DNA of 9,040 nucleotides, taken from assembly GCA_902767025.1 (NCBI GenBank), contig CACXFZ010000280.1, positions 1 to 9,040 on the forward strand, given 5' to 3'. Shown piece by piece: positions 6,135 to 9,040 of this stretch. This DNA comes from an uncultured Coriobacteriaceae bacterium (lineage in GTDB: Bacteria; Actinomycetota; Coriobacteriia; Coriobacteriales; Eggerthellaceae). Position 1 is the first letter of the stretch. The number at the start of each line of letters is the position of its first letter. Made by a program: the position numbers and the translations under genes. The notes beneath the pieces were generated by a model, which was not told where the DNA came from, searched no databases, and saw nothing but the letters and a program-made list of their open reading frames with translations.

Positions 6135-7135
6135 GACGCGCCCTGCCCGTCTTCCCGGTCGCGTCCCGGCGCATCCGCGGGATCGCCGTGGAGGTCGCGC
6201 CATGCCGGGAAGGTCGACAGGTCAATCAGCGCGCCGAATTCCCGGTTGTAGGAAGGCGGGTCCCAGGATGCCAGGCCGCTGAGCGTGGTGAAGGTCATCT
6301 CGCCGAAGCGCACGGTGCCGTCGTCGAGGATGTAGAGGTCGACGCGCACGTGCTCGAAGCCGGCCGCCAGCGCTTCCGCCACTTCGCGTGCGCGCTCGAA
6401 CCCTGCCGGTTTGGGGACATCCTCTTCGATGCGCGCGTGCGTGTAGTAGATGCACGGCAGCTTGTTCCAGTTCTCGTCGAAGCACGCCTCCGAGGAGTTC
6501 GACGACCTGTCGCGCACCAGCCCGACGCAGGCGACCTTCCCCTTGAAGCAGAAGAACTTGTAGTCGGGCGCCTCGCCTGCCTCGTTGCATAGGTACTCTT
6601 CGGCGATGATGCGCGGCTCGCACCACCGGTAGTGCAGCTCCAGGCCGTTGGCGAAGGCGTAGTTCATGCCCAGCCAGGTGGCGCATTGCGCACGGGCGGC
6701 CTCCTGGTCGAGTGCGCCCTTGTCGGTGACCACGATGTTCCATCCGCAGCCATGCGTGGCCTTCAGCACGAACCGGTCGGGCAGGGCATCGAAGTCGATG
6801 TCGTCGGCGTTGTCCCACACGCCCAGCAAGGGCACGAGCACCTCTTCGCCCACCCTCTCGGCCACCCAGGGGCGCACCAGGTACTTGTCGGACAGGCGGC
6901 CCGTCTCGGGCGTGGTGCCGTAGAGCTTGATCCACTGCAGCTTCTCGTCGTAGGTCTGCGGGTTGTCCAGGTCCAGCTCCATCCCCGAGTTCCAGCGGTA
7001 CCACGCGCGCACGGCATCCGGGTACTCGCTTTCGTCAAGTGCGCTCAGGCGCGCATAGGACCGCGCGATGCGGCGCGCATCCCAGGCGTCGGCCAGCCAG
7101 CGCGGTGCCATGTTCTTCAACCACGCGCGCATCAT
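6131..7135 (-). CDS. TupA-like ATP-grasp protein of surface polymer synthesis
   Basis: A 334-residue cytoplasmic protein matching the TupA-like ATP-grasp family, named for a teichuronopeptide synthesis protein of alkaliphilic Bacillus and common in capsule clusters. ATP-grasp enzymes join a carboxylate, via acyl phosphate, to an amine. Seen in order: PQTYDEKLQWIKLYG (59-73); SDKYLVRPWVAERVG (82-96); the nucleotide-binding strand FVLKATHGCGWN (122-133); the IIAEEYL hinge strand (176-182); DYKFFCFKG (191-199); and the metal-site region VDLYILDDGTVRFGEMTF (265-282), where D266, E279 and possibly N298 are candidate ligands. Start ATG 7135 overlaps the permease stop (ATGA); a second ATG follows at once. 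The stop overlaps the flippase start the same way. The family is clear; the amine and acid joined are unknown, though an amino acid or uronic-acid amide is a reasonable guess. It is unusually cysteine-rich for a cytosolic enzyme (eight). Confidence 0.87.
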   Translation of the reverse strand: MMRAWLKNMAPRWLADAWDARRIARSYARLSALDESEYPDAVRAWYRWNSGMELDLDNPQTYDEKLQWIKLYGTTPETGRLSDKYLVRPWVAERVGEEVLVPLLGVWDNADDIDFDALPDRFVLKATHGCGWNIVVTDKGALDQEAARAQCATWLGMNYAFANGLELHYRWCEPRIIAEEYLCNEAGEAPDYKFFCFKGKVACVGLVRDRSSNSSEACFDENWNKLPCIYYTHARIEEDVPKPAGFERAREVAEALAAGFEHVRVDLYILDDGTVRFGEMTFTTLSGLASWDPPSYNREFGALIDLSTFPAWRDLHGDPADAPGRDREDGQGAS

Positions 7136-8577
7136 CGGCCCGCACCCCCGCTCCTGCGCTTCGCCCGTGCGAAAAAAGCGATGCCCAAAACCGCCCACAC
7201 CAGCAGACAGACGTAGGACTCGGCGCCCAGCGAGGCGCTCGACCCGGGAAGGGGAACCAGCAACAGCACGACGAACCCCACGGAGAAGAGCACGCCCAGC
7301 GCACCGCTTGCCATCAGGGCCCTGCGCTTTTCCCGCGTGGCCCAGATGCATGCCACCAGCGAGGCGTAGCCGTAGGCGACCGCCGCGCCCAGCGACGACA
7401 TGTCCACGAGCCAGCCCAGCACCGTGCGCCCGAAAAACGGGGCTATGGCCGCGACGGCGCAGACGAACACGATGGCAAGGTAGGGCGTGCGATGCACCGG
7501 ATGGATGCGCGCGAACCAGGCGGGCAGCAAACCGTCGCGCGCCAGCGCGAACAGCAGGCGGCTCGACGCCACGTAGAACCCGACGATGCCCGACAGGATG
7601 GCGCCGCATGCGGCAGCACCCAGCACCGCCAGCCCTGCCGGTCCCAGCAACTCGAAGGCCGCGTTGAACGTGGGCAGCGCCGCGAACCCGTCGAGCTGGC
7701 TTGCAGAGGCCAGGTAGCTGGGCCAGTCGGCGAAACCGGATGCGGGCACCGCGGCGGCCAGCAGGGCGAGCGCTCCGTAGATGCACGCGCCGAACGCTAT
7801 CGAGACCACGATGAGCCCCGTCGTCTTCGCAGGAGAGAAGCGGTACTCCTCGGCCGCCTGCGGAATGGTGTCGAACCCCACGAACAGGAACGGGGCGATG
7901 GCGAGCACGGCGAGCACCCCGCCGACGGGGTTGGCCGTGGGGCTGAATGCGGGCTGGGGCGTTGCCACCGCGGGTCCCAGCTGTCCGAACGCCCCTGCCA
8001 CGACGATGCCCACGCCAGCCACGATGGCCACCACCAACATCGTCTGGAACACGCCCGCCAGGCGCACCCCGCGCACGTTCAGCACGGCGAACAGCACGAG
8101 CGCGCCCAATGCCAGGGCCAGCTCGCCCGCGTACACCTCGTAGCCGGCAACCGTGTAGTGGAACCCCACTTGGAACACGCCGCCCAGAAGGCTGCGCCCC
8201 ACCAGCGCCAGCGCCGTGGCGTTCTGCGCGACAAGCGCCAGGTAGCACAGTCCCAGCAGCCAGGACGTGGCGAACGCATGCCCGGGTCCCAGGGTGTCGT
8301 GCACGTAGGCGAACTCGCCGCCGGCGAAGGGGTAGCGCCCAATCAGGTAGCTGTAGTTCAGCGCGATGACCACCATGACCACGGCCGCCACCGCCAGGGC
8401 GATCAGCGTGCCCGCTGGGCCGGCTTGAGGCAGGAACGTGGTGCCCGGCAGGATGAAACTGCCCCATCCGATGATGCATCCCAGCGACAGAGCCCACACG
8501 CTTACCGGAGACAGCCGACGGGCCAGGCGCGCCTCGTCGACAGTGCGGGGCTGCCCGTAGTGTTTCTGCCCGCTCAT
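7132..8577 (-). CDS. APC-superfamily amino acid permease
   Basis: A 481-residue transporter with about 12 membrane segments, the standard APC size. Segment 1 carries LGCIIGWGSFILPG (32-45), the broken-helix substrate site; GW replaces the more common G followed by a small residue and the motif ends in SF, not IF. GRYPFAGGEFAYV (80-92) follows segment 2. The FVGFDTIPQAAEE stretch (232-244) fits segment 6, and SSRLLFALARDGLLP (338-352) is the hallmark loop after segment 8. No soluble domain is attached. The start at 8577 overlaps the polymerase stop by ATGA, and its own stop overlaps the ATP-grasp start by ATGA. Amino acid or polyamine uptake (proton symport or exchange) is the family norm; the substrate is unknown. 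Its position inside a polysaccharide cluster is unusual and suggests it supplies or exports a polymer substituent, but that is inference. A chance cluster passenger remains possible. Confidence 0.9.
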   Translation of the reverse strand: MSGQKHYGQPRTVDEARLARRLSPVSVWALSLGCIIGWGSFILPGTTFLPQAGPAGTLIALAVAAVVMVVIALNYSYLIGRYPFAGGEFAYVHDTLGPGHAFATSWLLGLCYLALVAQNATALALVGRSLLGGVFQVGFHYTVAGYEVYAGELALALGALVLFAVLNVRGVRLAGVFQTMLVVAIVAGVGIVVAGAFGQLGPAVATPQPAFSPTANPVGGVLAVLAIAPFLFVGFDTIPQAAEEYRFSPAKTTGLIVVSIAFGACIYGALALLAAAVPASGFADWPSYLASASQLDGFAALPTFNAAFELLGPAGLAVLGAAACGAILSGIVGFYVASSRLLFALARDGLLPAWFARIHPVHRTPYLAIVFVCAVAAIAPFFGRTVLGWLVDMSSLGAAVAYGYASLVACIWATREKRRALMASGALGVLFSVGFVVLLLVPLPGSSASLGAESYVCLLVWAVLGIAFFARAKRRSGGAGR

Positions 8578-9040
8578 GTGCCCACCTGCTTGCGCGGCGT
8601 CCCGGTCGAATCGGGCCAGCAGGCATACCATGTGAACGCGGCGCCTATCAGGAAGAAGTCGAGCGTGAAGTTGACGGCATACATTTCCATGATGCTGCCG
8701 ACGGAGTACACGGCCAGGCCGAGGATGCAGGCATCCCAGCGCGCGTGCCGTACCGCGGAAAGGTACGTGGCAAGAACCAGCGCCAGCAGGCAGAGCGCCG
8801 GCACGATGCCCTGCTTGACCAGCGCCATCACGTAGGCGTTGTCGGGCATTTCCTGCACGAAATCCTCGAGCCTCGCCGCCATCACCGTCCGTCCGAAGGG
8901 CGTGGGCGGGAACACCTCGTAGAAGCGGTTCGCCAAGGACAGCCGCGTGGAAAGGGCTTGGTCTGCCGCCGCCATCCAGGGGACCTCCGGATCGTAGACG
9001 ACCATCATCGTCAGCGAGAACCCTCCCAGTGCGCACAGCA
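8574..9040 (-). CDS. Wzy-like polysaccharide polymerase / O-antigen ligase family, C-terminal part
   Basis: The frame is open to the right edge, so the N-terminus is missing; 154 residues are visible. A membrane segment at the edge (LCALGGFSLTMMVV) is followed by a hydrophilic, probably extracytoplasmic loop (about 16-75). Three more membrane segments follow at about 78-95, 103-121 and 123-140, with a short basic tail. The loop has ALSTRLSLANRFYE and then DNAYVMALVKQGIVP. This resembles the small conserved block of Wzy/EpsG-type polymerases and O-antigen ligases, in which an arginine-bearing loop precedes a DNxYxxxLxxxG motif. These proteins join lipid-linked repeat units outside the membrane. 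They diverge greatly in sequence, so the assignment rests on topology, that motif and the neighbouring flippase. An internal ATG pair at 9008-9003 is not a start, because hydrophobic coding sequence continues upstream. The stop overlaps the permease start (ATGA). Confidence 0.6.
   Translation of the reverse strand, partial: LCALGGFSLTMMVVYDPEVPWMAAADQALSTRLSLANRFYEVFPPTPFGRTVMAARLEDFVQEMPDNAYVMALVKQGIVPALCLLALVLATYLSAVRHARWDACILGLAVYSVGSIMEMYAVNFTLDFFLIGAAFTWYACWPDSTGTPRKQVGT

Noticed and set aside
4396..6225. Minus-strand frame of 609 codons overlapping the flippase
   Set aside because: Arg/Gly/Ala-rich and without membrane segments, whereas the overlapping frame encodes a clear MOP-family flippase.
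4554..6251. Long plus-strand open frame of 565 codons
   Set aside because: Antisense to the flippase, with a His/Gln/Arg-rich composition and no domain; a shadow of GC-rich codon bias.
7136..8626. Upstream extension of the ATP-grasp frame across the permease gene (to an 831-residue protein)
   Set aside because: The permease frame here has twelve membrane segments and APC motifs, while this frame is Arg/Gly-rich nonsense. The real start is at the ATGA junction at 7135.
7039..8835. Long plus-strand open frame of 598 codons
   Set aside because: Antisense to the permease and neighbours; low-complexity charged composition without motifs.
8574..9008. A complete 144-residue membrane protein starting at ATG 9008
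   Set aside because: The frame continues upstream to the window edge as hydrophobic sequence, so it is the end of a larger polymerase-like gene.
1..9040. CRISPR arrays, insertion sequences, tRNA genes or phage genes
   Set aside because: No direct-repeat/spacer pattern, transposase, terminal inverted repeats or tRNA-like fold was seen; the window is almost wholly filled by the nine genes described.

Overview
The window is a gene-dense, GC-rich stretch in which every gene I can support lies on the minus strand. There are nine genes, two of them cut by the window edges, and no non-coding stretch longer than about 115 bases. No tRNA, rRNA, CRISPR array, insertion sequence or integrase was seen. 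The combination of high GC, a Tat-exported molybdoenzyme with its own chaperone and NrfD-type membrane subunit, and a serine-rich lipoprotein suggests an anaerobic, respiring high-GC Gram-positive bacterium. The Eggerthellaceae (Coriobacteriia) are my best guess. This is inference from gene style, not from a marker gene.

Read in the direction of transcription (right to left), the first block (9040 down to 4548) is the end of a cell-surface polysaccharide cluster. It holds the C-terminal part of a Wzy-like polymerase, an APC-family amino acid permease, a TupA-like ATP-grasp protein and a Wzx/MOP-type flippase. Each of the three junctions is a 4-base ATGA overlap, so the four genes are probably co-transcribed and translationally coupled. 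The polymerase and flippase fit a Wzx/Wzy-type pathway. The ATP-grasp and the permease hint that the polymer carries amino acids or peptides. A stem-loop just after the flippase stop, with no U tract, may end this unit.

The second block (4432 down to 1) is a sulfur-type molybdoenzyme operon with a candidate promoter in the 115-base gap before it. Its genes, in order, are: a lipoprotein with a seven-copy pentapeptide linker and a single-domain rhodanese; a TorD-family chaperone; a Tat-exported molybdopterin oxidoreductase with a predicted cysteine molybdenum ligand; a four-cluster [4Fe-4S] ferredoxin subunit; and the start of an NrfD/PsrC quinol-binding membrane subunit. The last three form a PsrABC-type complex that would pass electrons from menaquinol through the iron-sulfur subunit to an extracytoplasmic acceptor.

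The most interesting idea is that the tethered rhodanese acts like Sud of Wolinella succinogenes, carrying polysulfide sulfur to the reductase on the outer face of the membrane. The second is the coupled amino acid permease and ATP-grasp pair inside the polysaccharide cluster. The substrates of both systems remain unproven from sequence.
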